A stretch of 64,000 bases of DNA, taken from NCBI RefSeq assembly GCF_963682185.1, contig NZ_OY821667.1, positions 186,001 through 250,000 of the forward strand. Direction: 5' to 3'. Shown here piece by piece: positions 46,222 through 54,585 of the stretch (positions are counted from its first letter, which is position 1; each line of letters opens with the position of its first letter). The DNA is from an uncultured Cohaesibacter sp. Lineage in GTDB: Bacteria > Pseudomonadota > Alphaproteobacteria > Rhizobiales > Cohaesibacteraceae. Under the pieces are notes generated by a model. It was given only the letters and a program-made list of their open reading frames with translations, was not told the DNA's origin and made no database searches. A program made the position numbers and the translations under genes.

Positions 46222-47733
46222 ATGACATCTAATTTCCCCGTCTCCAATGACCTCCAGCTCCCCCTGTTTGAAACCCCTGCCCTGTCTGCCTCTGGCATCG
46301 AATTTGACCCAAACAAAGATTTCTGGAAACTGGACGGCACTGCCACGATCAATTTCAAGAAGCTCATAGGCACTTGTTCACCGCGCTTCTTCCAGAAGAC
46401 TAAATCTATCGCCAAAATCCTTGTTGAAACTGGAAACTCGCACAGCGCAAAATCAGCTTTGAGGCAATTCCTAAATTTGTCATTGGCTACATCACAAGCA
46501 CATTCATCAAACATTGATGTTATCGACTGTGAGAGTCTAGTTGCTTGGGTGACGGCCGGCAATAACAGGAATTACATTGCACAGCTCCACATTTTTACCA
46601 ATGTTGCCAAGACATTCGAAGCTAAACTTCTCACTGAAGAAGCTTACCACTATCTCGAAAACATGAAGCCTTCTCCAATAAACAATCAACTGGAGGCCGT
46701 GCAACTGTGGGATCCGACCAAAGGCGCGCTTAGGCCCGCTGAAGATCAATTGTTGGCTACCCTGATCAACTCGGCCTTCGCTGCAGGCAAAATGTCTCTA
46801 CGTGCTTTCTTCGTTATAAGGATGCTGAGAGGATTTGCAATGCGCCCCTCCCAACTGGCCGCAATGAAAGTGTCTGATGTCCGTGACGGAGACTCTGGCA
46901 TGCATATCCGCATCCCAATGGCCAAACAGCGTAACACACAATTACGCGGTGAGTTCATGCCATGGAAACCGGTTAGTGCTGGATTTGCAGATATCATTCG
47001 AACCTATCTTGCAGAAGAAGTCTATCCAGTTGCAACAATCGGCTCTCGGGAAAATGCTCCGTTATTCTGGACCGCCAAAATGCGCAAGGTGCAACCAACA
47101 GGATTTGACGGTTCCATCATTGGTCATGCTAACGCTGACAACATCACTGATATCTACCAATTGGCAATACATAATTTAAATGCCATTAGCCCTCTCACGG
47201 GGGAAAAAATGAAACTCAATCCGCGTCGCGAACGCCATACATATGCGACCCACTTGGCGATGAATGGAGCTCCAGCAGAAGAAATTGCTGTAAATCTCGG
47301 CCAAACACATGCCGGATCCTGCCAACCTTACATCGACGCCACAATTGGACACTTTCAATCCATCGAGAACGTCGTAGGGGCCCATTATGTGGCTGTTGGT
47401 GATCGCTTCATAGGCAATGTTGTTAGCGAAAATAAAGACAGCAATGAATTTATAATTGTAAATGACAAACTTTCCAATGTTGGATCATGTGGATCCAACG
47501 GCTGCAGCGCTGTAGATTGCGGTGTAGCACCCCTCGCCTGCTACACATGCCGAAACTTTAATGCGTGGGAAGAAGGTCCTCATCAGGAAATCCTTGACAC
47601 CTTGCTAGAAGAACAAATCAACAGGCGCAAAGATAACCATGCCGAATTAGCCGAAACAACCACAAATACGATCATTGCAATCAATGACCTGATTGAAAGA
47701 ATCAAACAAATTCGGGAGAAGCGCAATGCCTGA
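46222..47733 (+). CDS. Tyrosine recombinase 2 of the island module (divergent catalytic boxes)
   Basis: This is a 503-residue recombinase. Arg208 (FAMRPSQLAAMKVSDV), Arg338 (RERHTYATHLAMNG) and Tyr370 (CQPYIDA) fit the catalytic Arg, Arg and Tyr. The His of the HxxR box is Arg335, and the His of the following LGH box is Gln (NLGQTHAG), so it is degenerate and may need its partners. After the catalytic domain, Cys423, Cys428, Cys433, Cys440 and Cys443 form a probable zinc-binding tail before a helical end. AGGAG precedes the ATG, 21 bp after recombinase 1; it overlaps recombinase 3 by 8 bp. Confidence 0.83.
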   Translation: MTSNFPVSNDLQLPLFETPALSASGIEFDPNKDFWKLDGTATINFKKLIGTCSPRFFQKTKSIAKILVETGNSHSAKSALRQFLNLSLATSQAHSSNIDVIDCESLVAWVTAGNNRNYIAQLHIFTNVAKTFEAKLLTEEAYHYLENMKPSPINNQLEAVQLWDPTKGALRPAEDQLLATLINSAFAAGKMSLRAFFVIRMLRGFAMRPSQLAAMKVSDVRDGDSGMHIRIPMAKQRNTQLRGEFMPWKPVSAGFADIIRTYLAEEVYPVATIGSRENAPLFWTAKMRKVQPTGFDGSIIGHANADNITDIYQLAIHNLNAISPLTGEKMKLNPRRERHTYATHLAMNGAPAEEIAVNLGQTHAGSCQPYIDATIGHFQSIENVVGAHYVAVGDRFIGNVVSENKDSNEFIIVNDKLSNVGSCGSNGCSAVDCGVAPLACYTCRNFNAWEEGPHQEILDTLLEEQINRRKDNHAELAETTTNTIIAINDLIERIKQIREKRNA

Positions 47734-49567
47734 CATTAGCGTCGGAAGCATCATCCCCTTCAAGCCGCTCAGCACAGATGCCGAACTTATCCTCGATCAA
47801 TATATTGCAGAAGCTCAAAAGTCCCCTTTTATCGCGGCTCTAGGAATCGTTTGGAGCACACAAACCTGGGATCTCACTGAGGTTGCAACCCCCGACCGGT
47901 CAGGAGCGTATGTCCGCTTCACCTTTCCTGAGCTGTGTCCGAGATTCCTTGACTTTATAAAAGCTTATGTAATTCATGAGATCGCTTCCAATTTCCCTCG
48001 CAAATATCAAATCGGAAAATATTCGGCTCCAGCAAAAAATGCCAAATATGTGCAACTGGCAATGAATAAATTCAATGTAAGCAGCCCAGTCGATCTCACC
48101 CCTCAAATCCTCGATGATGCGATGAGTCTCTTTACGGGCAACGATAATACAAAAGAGCAAAATCGTTCAAAAGTCGGCTGGTTCGTCGATGTCTTACTCA
48201 AACATAGAATGTACAACAGACCTTATAAATGGTCACCTCCCAAGCAAGTCCGGAATATAACATCACGCAAAACCAAAAACCGCCTTAAAAGCAAATCCCA
48301 AGATAAAATACTCTCGACCGATGAACTGGATGCCGTAATCCAACTATTCAACCGCGCCTCAACACAAGAAGAGAAAATCGTTGGAGGAATCCTCGCCCTC
48401 CTATGTTGCGCACCCATGCGAGCTGAGGAACTACTACTCATTGCACGCGATGTAGACATCATGCTCGACCCAGGCGATAACCTTCAGTCAGGGCTTGTTT
48501 GGCGACCTAAAAAAGGTGGCATACCTGGCCTGAAATATGTTCCTTCCGGTATGGTCGATGTGGCCAAGCGCGCACTCAAAATGATCAAAGAAGAAACTCA
48601 AGAAGCTCATGATCTCGCAACCCATCTCATGGCAAACAATCCTGACTCAGTTCCCCACGAAATGCGTGCATTCAAACATTATCCATTCATGGATGAACAA
48701 AAAACTTTGCGGATAGACGAAGCCCTCTTCGTATATTTCCACGGAGATCGCCCCAAACCTATCCCATACAACTGGCTAGCACGGCGAATTACAACCACAG
48801 CAAATGCAGAAAGAAACCTTTTCCGAAAACTAGGAATTCTTTTGCCTGATGGATCTATTCCCAACATCAATACCCACAAATTGCGGCACTATCACAACAC
48901 CATCGCTGCTAAATGCAATATGTCAGAATTTGATCGTGCACGCTGGTCTGGCCGAAAAAACATGGCTCAAAATGCGGTTTATGACCATGAAACGCCGGAA
49001 GAACTAACAGCCCGAATTCGCACAAAACTCCATGGTAAAGCACCAATACGAGTGCCAAAAATCTTCAAAGAAAAAGAATTTGATTTAACAACAATTCGGG
49101 AGGCAATGCATTCAACCTCAGCTGGCTGGTGCTCAAGAAGTCTGAGACAAGATCCTTGCACAATGTTTGGAGCATGCCTGAACTGTCAGCATCTCGTATG
49201 CGTAAAAGGAGCCCAAGGCAAGCTGGAATACATTCAGCGTGACTTGGAACGCACCCAAAACCTTCTTCAACTTGCACAAAAGAAAAAATCTAATGGTCTC
49301 AAACTGCAAGATCGCTGGATTGATCAATACAAAAAGAAAATTGAGCGCCTGACACAGCTCACAACCATTTTATCCGATGACACAGTCGAAGATGGGTCTT
49401 TCATTATGTTGGCCGATGATCCCACGCTTGTTGCCTATAACCCCGTCATTGACTTTCTAGCCTCAGAAAATAGGCATAAGCTATCCTTTGTCGATGAAGA
49501 CGATCTGGTGGAAAATCATCTGCGCATAGATTGGGACAGTGACGATTTGGAAGATGACGATGACTGA
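47726..49567 (+). CDS. Tyrosine recombinase 3 of the island module
   Basis: This is a 613-residue recombinase. Catalytic residues are Arg232 (CAPMRAEELLLIARDVD), His384-x-x-Arg387 (NTHKLRHYHN) and Tyr419 (NAVYDHET), with a Trp in the RWSGRKN box. A Cys cluster (Cys478, 484, 487, 492; MFGACLNCQHLVC) and a coiled coil (about 497-550) form the C-terminal tail, ending in an acidic stretch. The size and tail recall TnpB of Tn554. An upstream TTG at 47693 exists, but the ATG at 47726 has GGGAG before it. It overlaps both neighbours by 8 bp, so translation is coupled. Confidence 0.87.
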   Translation: MPDISVGSIIPFKPLSTDAELILDQYIAEAQKSPFIAALGIVWSTQTWDLTEVATPDRSGAYVRFTFPELCPRFLDFIKAYVIHEIASNFPRKYQIGKYSAPAKNAKYVQLAMNKFNVSSPVDLTPQILDDAMSLFTGNDNTKEQNRSKVGWFVDVLLKHRMYNRPYKWSPPKQVRNITSRKTKNRLKSKSQDKILSTDELDAVIQLFNRASTQEEKIVGGILALLCCAPMRAEELLLIARDVDIMLDPGDNLQSGLVWRPKKGGIPGLKYVPSGMVDVAKRALKMIKEETQEAHDLATHLMANNPDSVPHEMRAFKHYPFMDEQKTLRIDEALFVYFHGDRPKPIPYNWLARRITTTANAERNLFRKLGILLPDGSIPNINTHKLRHYHNTIAAKCNMSEFDRARWSGRKNMAQNAVYDHETPEELTARIRTKLHGKAPIRVPKIFKEKEFDLTTIREAMHSTSAGWCSRSLRQDPCTMFGACLNCQHLVCVKGAQGKLEYIQRDLERTQNLLQLAQKKKSNGLKLQDRWIDQYKKKIERLTQLTTILSDDTVEDGSFIMLADDPTLVAYNPVIDFLASENRHKLSFVDEDDLVENHLRIDWDSDDLEDDDD

Positions 49568-49991
49568 AAAACAGCGAAAACATCTGAAGTCTCTTCAAAA
49601 AGCCCAAACTTGCGAATGGATAAAATCCCGGAGACACAAACCAACATGGGCTGATGTCACCACATTCATCCTCAAAGAATTCAATATTGATCGCAAAGAA
49701 AACACGGTTTGTCGTGACCCCGACTTGCGCAACGCCATGAAAGCACGAGCAAGTGTAACCCCTCCATCCCCAATCCTAGGCAAACCTACTACCAAAAAAC
49801 TTGAGGCCCTGATCGAAGAAAATGACAAACTTAAGGTCAGAATAGCAGAGCTAGAGGATCAGGTGCAGGCATTTACCGAAGAACGTATTGCGATGATAAA
49901 CTTTGCAAGCGCTCATCAATTTACTGAATCAGAAATCAAGCGCAGCCTTTTCCCAGTTGACCGCAATGCAACGGATATATCCAATGACTAA
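49560..49991 (+). CDS. Small coiled-coil protein of the recombinase module (TnpC-like position)
   Basis: This is a 143-residue unrecognised protein. The first 60 residues are basic and helical (TWADVTTFILKEFNIDRKENTV). About residues 78-110 form a heptad coiled coil (KKLEALIEENDKLKVRIAELE). In Tn554 the third transposition gene, tnpC, encodes a small protein of similar size and layout, and this gene holds the equivalent position after the TnpB-like recombinase. A role as a DNA-binding accessory or orientation factor is inference. It overlaps the preceding gene (ATGACTGA) and the next (ATGACTAA) by 8 bp each. Confidence 0.7.
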   Translation: MTEKQRKHLKSLQKAQTCEWIKSRRHKPTWADVTTFILKEFNIDRKENTVCRDPDLRNAMKARASVTPPSPILGKPTTKKLEALIEENDKLKVRIAELEDQVQAFTEERIAMINFASAHQFTESEIKRSLFPVDRNATDISND

Positions 49992-50457
49992 ACTCAATGG
50001 TGTGCAACGCGGAGCCGAAGTCTCAAAATCCTTTCAAACCTGGTTTGATGAGCGTCAGAAGCTTGGAGATGTGTCTGAATATCTAAATGCGCGGGGACGA
50101 CTGAACAAATCATCCATTGCAGTCGAGCTTGGTTTTGCCCGCTCTAACTTCAACACCAATCCCGCCTTAAAAGAAGCTTTAGAAATCGCGGAAGAAACAC
50201 TCTGCGCGGCAAGCAATTTGGTCGATGTCGCAAAACCATTGCGCGAAGCTAACGCAGCAAGAGAGAGGGCAAACGACAAAGCTAAACTGTCATCTGCCGA
50301 AAGTAGCCGCTTAATGGAACGCATTGTCAGCCTTGAAGCTGAAAACCGAAATCTTAAAAACCGTCTGGCTCAATTGGAGCTTCGTGAAAAAGCCTCACAG
50401 GACTTCAATCTTCTTGCTGAAGCTCTGGAGAAGATGCATGAAGATTCAAATCAGTAA
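49984..50457 (+). CDS. Second small helical protein of the recombinase module
   Basis: This is a 157-residue protein. The N-terminal half (FQTWFDERQKLGDVSEYLNARGRLNKSSIAVELGFARSNFNTNPALK) looks like a helix-turn-helix that reads as a DNA-binding accessory. The pattern, a short W-containing helix, a G-x-L turn, IA-x-x-x-GF and NPxLK, resembles from memory the small proteins coded beside gamma-mobile-trio recombinases; this is unchecked. The C-terminal half is a coiled coil (about 95-140). It overlaps the RecD-like gene by 20 bp. Confidence 0.65.
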   Translation: MTKLNGVQRGAEVSKSFQTWFDERQKLGDVSEYLNARGRLNKSSIAVELGFARSNFNTNPALKEALEIAEETLCAASNLVDVAKPLREANAARERANDKAKLSSAESSRLMERIVSLEAENRNLKNRLAQLELREKASQDFNLLAEALEKMHEDSNQ

Positions 50458-52606
50458 CGTGCGCAGAAATGGCTTCCTATCCGCTCGTGAGCTGAATAGT
50501 GATGGAACCTATGTCCAGCGCGATAGAAACCTGTGCTGCGTCTTTCCCAACACCTTCTCCGGCGCAGTTCTGCCTGGATCAATCTGGCAAGTAGATGGCC
50601 CGATAGTTGAAAATAGAATCAACGTGAGCGGCAAGATCTTCGTCGAAGACCTGATGAAATGCGAGATAGTTGAGTTGGAAATGATCTCAACTAACCTCCT
50701 TCAAATTTGGCTATCCAAGAACATCAAGAAAGTTGGCCCACAAAGAGCTAGACGCTTTGCCAATTATCCAGACTTCATCGCCCTTGCCCAATCCGCAGAC
50801 ACCAATGAACTTCTTAAAATACCCACGATGACAGCAGAAATGGCTCAAGAGATCATCGTGAAATTCCCGAGTGAGGACCAAATCGAGACAATCAATTGGT
50901 TCTCTCAGAAATCTATCCCATTCAAAGTGGCATATCGCATGTGGGAGGTTATGGGGCCTGATGCAATCAGTTATGTCCAACAGAATCCATTTGACCTCAC
51001 AAAGTTCGGCGTAAGATTTAAAGTCTGCTTTTCCCTGGCAGAAGATCTGGGCTTTGCATCAGATAGCGAAATCGTGTTGGCCGCAAAAGCTGCTGACGTC
51101 GTGAACCACATCTGTGCGACCACAGGCTCCACAGCAGTCAGTCATGACAAGTTCAATACAGAATGTGCCAGGAGGGGATATAATACCCCTACAAAGCTTT
51201 TAAACGCCGCTGGAGCCCAACGATCCCTTGGCTTGATCGATGGGAAAGTGATCACAGAATTGAATTACATTGTTGAGAACGAAGTGGCCAACATTCTCAA
51301 ATCATCCGCACAGCGCATCGATGGAGAAGGCCACAATCTCGCTGATTGGGAAATAGGACTATCCGACAGAAAAATCATTCTTCAAATTAACTCCTATCAA
51401 AGGCGTATCCCATACAAGCTAACTCAAAATCAGCGAGGCACAATCCTCGGAGCCATTAGATCAAAAGTGGCCCTTATCTCTGGTGGAGCAGGAACTGGCA
51501 AAACCACCATCCTCAAAGGCATCATACATATCCTGGACCGCATATCTCCTGGCATCAATATCACCCAACTTGCCCTAAGCGGACGGGCCTCACAGCGCAT
51601 GGCTGAAGCGACTGGAAGGCCCGCATCAACAATAGCCAAATTTATTACAGACATCCGCAATATGGCCGAGGAAAAAAGGCCTCAGCATTGTGTAGTCATC
51701 ATCGATGAAGCCTCAATGGTCGACATTTATAGCATGCACAAATTATTGAGCTTAATGCATCCGTCCACTCGATATCTCCTGGTAGGTGACGATCAGCAAT
51801 TGCCACCAGTTGGTGGTGGGTTGGTATTCCATGCCCTGTTGGATTCAGAAGTTTTTCCAACCTTCAATCTAATGACCGTGCAACGACAATCTCAGGACAG
51901 CTTAATACATCAATTTGCAACCGCTATCCGAAATAATTCCTATTACCATCTACCTCATAGCAGGAATCCCTGCGGCATTGATTGTGCCATATCGCCTACG
52001 GATCGCATTATCGAAATTTGGGAACATGATAGCTACGACACAATGATCCTTTGTCCCACCCGTAACGGCCCAGTCGGGGTGCGCAAGCTCAATCAAGATA
52101 TCCAGTCCAGAGTGGGCAACAATCGCCCTGCCATCCCTTATTTTGACCAAGAAGAAGGGATGATTGAATTTGTCTCCAGCGAAGGTTCACGATTCCGCCT
52201 GGATGATCCAATTTTAATCACCAAGAATTCCTATGATATCGATGTGCGAAATGGCGAAATTGGAAGATTGGTCGCCATCTTCGATGAACCCAATGAAGAC
52301 GGTGCTTTTGGCATCCTGCTGCTAAACAACCGACAGCTCAGCGTCGACCTATCTCTTTTGCAAAAAATGGAATTGGCCTACGCTGTATCAATCCACAAAA
52401 GCCAAGGATCGCAATGGCGAAACACTATTGTTGCAATTGACCACACATCAGATCGGATGTTGGACAAAACCCTTCTCTACACAGCAGTGACCCGCGCCAC
52501 ACATCGGTGCGTTCTTGCTTGCGACGACGAACAAATACTGCATCAGGCAGCCACAGGTGGTTCAAAGGCACTTAACCGGGATGTGGCACTTAGGTTCTTT
52601 TTGTAA
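50438..52606 (+). CDS. RecD2-like SF1 helicase of the island module
   Basis: This is a 722-residue helicase. An N-terminal OB-like region and helix-hairpin-helix repeats (WLSKNIKKVGPQRARRFANYP, TMTAEMAQEII) precede the motor. Walker A (GGAGTGKTT) is near residues 348-356, Walker B (VVIIDEASMVD) near 425, motif III (LLVGDDQQLPPVGGG) and motif VI (LYTAVTRATH). This is the layout of RecD2/TraA-type 5'-3' helicases. The frame opens at 50324, but GGAG before the ATG at 50438 sets the start. It closes the coupled six-gene set. A helicase inside a tyrosine-recombinase operon is unusual and may act on the excised circle. Confidence 0.87.
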   Translation: MKIQISNVRRNGFLSARELNSDGTYVQRDRNLCCVFPNTFSGAVLPGSIWQVDGPIVENRINVSGKIFVEDLMKCEIVELEMISTNLLQIWLSKNIKKVGPQRARRFANYPDFIALAQSADTNELLKIPTMTAEMAQEIIVKFPSEDQIETINWFSQKSIPFKVAYRMWEVMGPDAISYVQQNPFDLTKFGVRFKVCFSLAEDLGFASDSEIVLAAKAADVVNHICATTGSTAVSHDKFNTECARRGYNTPTKLLNAAGAQRSLGLIDGKVITELNYIVENEVANILKSSAQRIDGEGHNLADWEIGLSDRKIILQINSYQRRIPYKLTQNQRGTILGAIRSKVALISGGAGTGKTTILKGIIHILDRISPGINITQLALSGRASQRMAEATGRPASTIAKFITDIRNMAEEKRPQHCVVIIDEASMVDIYSMHKLLSLMHPSTRYLLVGDDQQLPPVGGGLVFHALLDSEVFPTFNLMTVQRQSQDSLIHQFATAIRNNSYYHLPHSRNPCGIDCAISPTDRIIEIWEHDSYDTMILCPTRNGPVGVRKLNQDIQSRVGNNRPAIPYFDQEEGMIEFVSSEGSRFRLDDPILITKNSYDIDVRNGEIGRLVAIFDEPNEDGAFGILLLNNRQLSVDLSLLQKMELAYAVSIHKSQGSQWRNTIVAIDHTSDRMLDKTLLYTAVTRATHRCVLACDDEQILHQAATGGSKALNRDVALRFFL

Positions 52607-53030
52607 CCGCAATATTTATTCCTTAACCACAAATTCTTCAGCTCGCGAGACGACAATCTGGAAGACTTTCCAAATCTGGCCGAAATCTCGGTGGGATATC
52701 CCGTCACTCGAACAAAAACGTGCAATTGGTTTTGATTGGTGTTTGGACAATCCAAGGCAGCAGTGCAAAGTGCCGAAAGTGAGATGCGGTAACCAACCCT
52801 ATCAAAAAACGATAAAAGCGGGAGAACTGAACCGAAAACTAGATATATTTGCGTGATATCTGTTTGGCCGCGTCTCGGTTCGAGCGGACCGCCAAGTGTC
52901 AAGCCGAACTGAGACGCATTGGCCCATCGGGCCAATTTCTAAGAAATGGGCGATATCTATCTTCTGGTAACGCGGATTCCCGGTTTTTGTACCGCCAGTG
53001 ATGACGGAGTTTCTAGAAGCTGTCGCCTCA
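52607..53030. other. Junction between the mobility module and the defence cargo
   Basis: It holds three successive dyads (52,870-52,947) and a 24-codon toxin-gene remnant (52,957-53,031). I see no intact gene. The minus-strand frame at 52,543-52,935 has no PIN-domain or other toxin features. Confidence 0.5.
52870..52947. repeat. Three consecutive dyads at the end of the recombinase module
   Basis: Arms of 13 bp (GCGTCTCGGTTCG, 52870-52882, with 52905-52917, one G-U) are followed by TTGGCCC-ATC-GGGCCAA (52919-52935) and ATTTCT-A-AGAAAT (52935-52947). No T-runs follow, so terminators are possible but recombinase-binding sites or an element end are as likely. Confidence 0.6.
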
Positions 53031-53031
53031 T
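52957..53031 (-). pseudogene. Truncated toxin-gene remnant (VapC-like start)
   Basis: An ATG overlaps the stop of the Phd gene by one base (TGATG), the normal layout of a toxin behind its antitoxin. It reads MRRQLLETPSS and reaches a TAG after 24 codons. The start resembles the common MRxLLDTH opening of PIN-domain toxins, with the catalytic Asp changed to Glu. Everything after it is missing, right where the dyad-rich module boundary begins. Confidence 0.4.
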
Positions 53032-53267
53032 CATTCCTTCATGTCGAACATGGCTGCCAGTTCGTCATCTCCATCATGGATACCTTCGCCCATTGAAATA
53101 CCGGCTTCCTTGTAGAGGCCCAACCTGCAAGGATTGGGATCAACCTCGTATTTGATAAGTCGCACGAGCGGCTCACCCGCTTTGGTGATAATCACTTCTT
53201 CGCCGGCAACGCTTCTCTCGACAAGCTCCGAGAGTTTGGCTTTTGCTTCGAGAAGATTGACTTCCAT
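53031..53267 (-). CDS. Phd/YefM-type antitoxin, apparently orphan
   Basis: This is a 78-residue antitoxin. The N-terminal fold (VNLLEAKAKLSELVERSVAGEEVIITKAGEPLVRLI) is the Phd/YefM DNA-binding domain. The C-terminal arm (GISMGEGIHDGDDELAAMFDMKE) is the toxin-neutralising part seen with VapC partners. AGAGGTG precedes the ATG. The partner toxin, expected immediately downstream on this strand, is only a 24-codon remnant. It may now be an anti-addiction or regulatory gene; it lies downstream of the HigA-type gene in the same direction. Confidence 0.85.
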   Translation of the reverse strand: MEVNLLEAKAKLSELVERSVAGEEVIITKAGEPLVRLIKYEVDPNPCRLGLYKEAGISMGEGIHDGDDELAAMFDMKE

Positions 53268-53324
53268 GTTACACCTCTGAATTTCTCTGTGCTATTTCGC
53301 ATTCCGACAGTGATGACGGGCAGG

Positions 53325-53609
53325 TCATTTGACTGCATCGCGCCGCAGTTCCAAAAGATCATAATCAGATTGCAGCCCGAGGAAAAAGCCCTCAGACAGA
53401 CCAAAGTAGCGAGTAAATCGTCGATCCATATCTGCAGAAATCGCTCGTTTTCCAAGAACGATCTCGTCAATTTGGCTGCAAGGTGCATGAACGGCTCGTG
53501 CGAGATCGTCCCGGCTCAGTTTCATAGGCTTCAGAAACTCTTCCAGCAAAACTTCACCAGGATGAGGGTTTGGCAAATGATCCGCCGGTATTTTCGATGA
53601 TTTCGGCAT
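53325..53609 (-). CDS. HigA-type XRE antitoxin, apparently orphan
   Basis: This 94-residue protein has the HigA pattern NPHPGEVLLEEFLKPMKLSRDDLARAVHAP, then QIDEIVLGKRAISADMDRRFTRYFGLSEGFFLGLQSDYDL. The frame opens upstream at 53735, but GAAGGA before the ATG at 53609 and the family start place the true start there. HigB toxins usually precede higA; none is present, and the gene sits 43 bp behind the Mrr gene instead. It may act as a transcription factor for the restriction gene, by analogy with HigA autorepression; that is inference. Confidence 0.82.
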   Translation of the reverse strand: MPKSSKIPADHLPNPHPGEVLLEEFLKPMKLSRDDLARAVHAPCSQIDEIVLGKRAISADMDRRFTRYFGLSEGFFLGLQSDYDLLELRRDAVK

Positions 53610-53652
53610 TGCTCTGTCCTTCTTCGCGCCGGGAACGCCTTGTCGGCCGGTT

Positions 53653-54585
53653 CTATCCGTCTTCAGAAAAGAAGTCCTCGTCCAGGCGTTGAACCTGAAT
53701 GGTGCGATAGGCCCGGGTTCCCACACCATGTTCAATCATCAGCTCCGCCAAACGAACCCCGTCTATTTGTATCACGCGTTGTGGCAGGCTTCTCGTATAT
53801 TTCGTCGCACTGTCAGTGAAGGATGAGGTGGTCACGAAAACACCTTTTGTTGCGCCGAAGCCAACCAGAGAGCCAACAAACGCCTGCATATCAGGCCTTC
53901 CGATCTTGTTCGACGAAGCATGCCTCTTGGCCTGAACATATATGCGATCAAGGCCCAGTCGATCTTCATTAATGACGCCGTCCACGCCACCATCCCCAGA
54001 TCTGCCCAATTGTTCTGCTGCGTTTTTATGAGACCCGCCATATCCCATGGCAATGAGAAGATCAACGATTACCTGCTCAAAGAATGCTGGAGAATTCTCC
54101 CGAATTCGATCAAGTAATTCGGTTTGAAGAGCCGAGTTAAGGGCTGCAAAGGCATCTTCAATCTGCTCCTCTGGGGTCGATGCTTGTTTCGCTGTATCGT
54201 CATGATATTTCGAACGTGTGGAGGCAGCATTGCCTTGCTTCTTGTTTGCCGCATGGTAAGCGGCAAATTGTGGGATGGACAAAAGGTGTTGATAGTCCAG
54301 GCTCTGCGGATTTGTTGCCAGCAGTCGTTTGCCTGCATCGGACGCGATGAAACGTCCTCGTGCTGGACAATCAACCAATCCAGCTTTGTGCATATAATAC
54401 TTCGCCCAGTGTATCCTATTTTTGAGAATACTTTGGCCGCCACTCTGCAGCATTCTTTCGCATTCTGCAGCTGACAGTTCAAAGTCGACAGCAATCTTCT
54501 CGGCAAGAGGCGGAACCCGTTGTTCCGCCTGAGCCGCATAACGCAAGACCGGCAGCATTAATGATTGATAGCCTGGAATGGTCAT
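53653..54585 (-). CDS. mrr: Mrr-type restriction endonuclease
   Basis: This is a 310-residue type IV-like restriction protein. The N-terminal winged-helix domain (about 1-95; LPVLRYAAQAEQRVPPLAEKIA) is the Mrr_N fold. The catalytic PD-(D/E)xK domain has Glu170 (FFEQVIVDLLIAMGYGG), Asp202 (GDGGVDGVI) and Gln218-x-Lys220 (IYVQAKR). Mrr cuts methylated or otherwise modified foreign DNA. It heads a minus-strand operon with the HigA-type and Phd-type genes. A small coupled frame overlaps its start by 4 bp. Confidence 0.92.
   Translation of the reverse strand: MTIPGYQSLMLPVLRYAAQAEQRVPPLAEKIAVDFELSAAECERMLQSGGQSILKNRIHWAKYYMHKAGLVDCPARGRFIASDAGKRLLATNPQSLDYQHLLSIPQFAAYHAANKKQGNAASTRSKYHDDTAKQASTPEEQIEDAFAALNSALQTELLDRIRENSPAFFEQVIVDLLIAMGYGGSHKNAAEQLGRSGDGGVDGVINEDRLGLDRIYVQAKRHASSNKIGRPDMQAFVGSLVGFGATKGVFVTTSSFTDSATKYTRSLPQRVIQIDGVRLAELMIEHGVGTRAYRTIQVQRLDEDFFSEDG

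Noticed and set aside
52543-52935. Minus-strand frame as the missing toxin of the Phd antitoxin
   Set aside because: It does not start at the antitoxin stop, overlaps the helicase end and lacks PIN or RelE features.
53325-53735. Longer 136-codon form of the HigA-type gene
   Set aside because: The extra N-terminal part overlaps the Mrr 3' end and lacks similarity; the ATG at 53609 fits the family and has a ribosome site.
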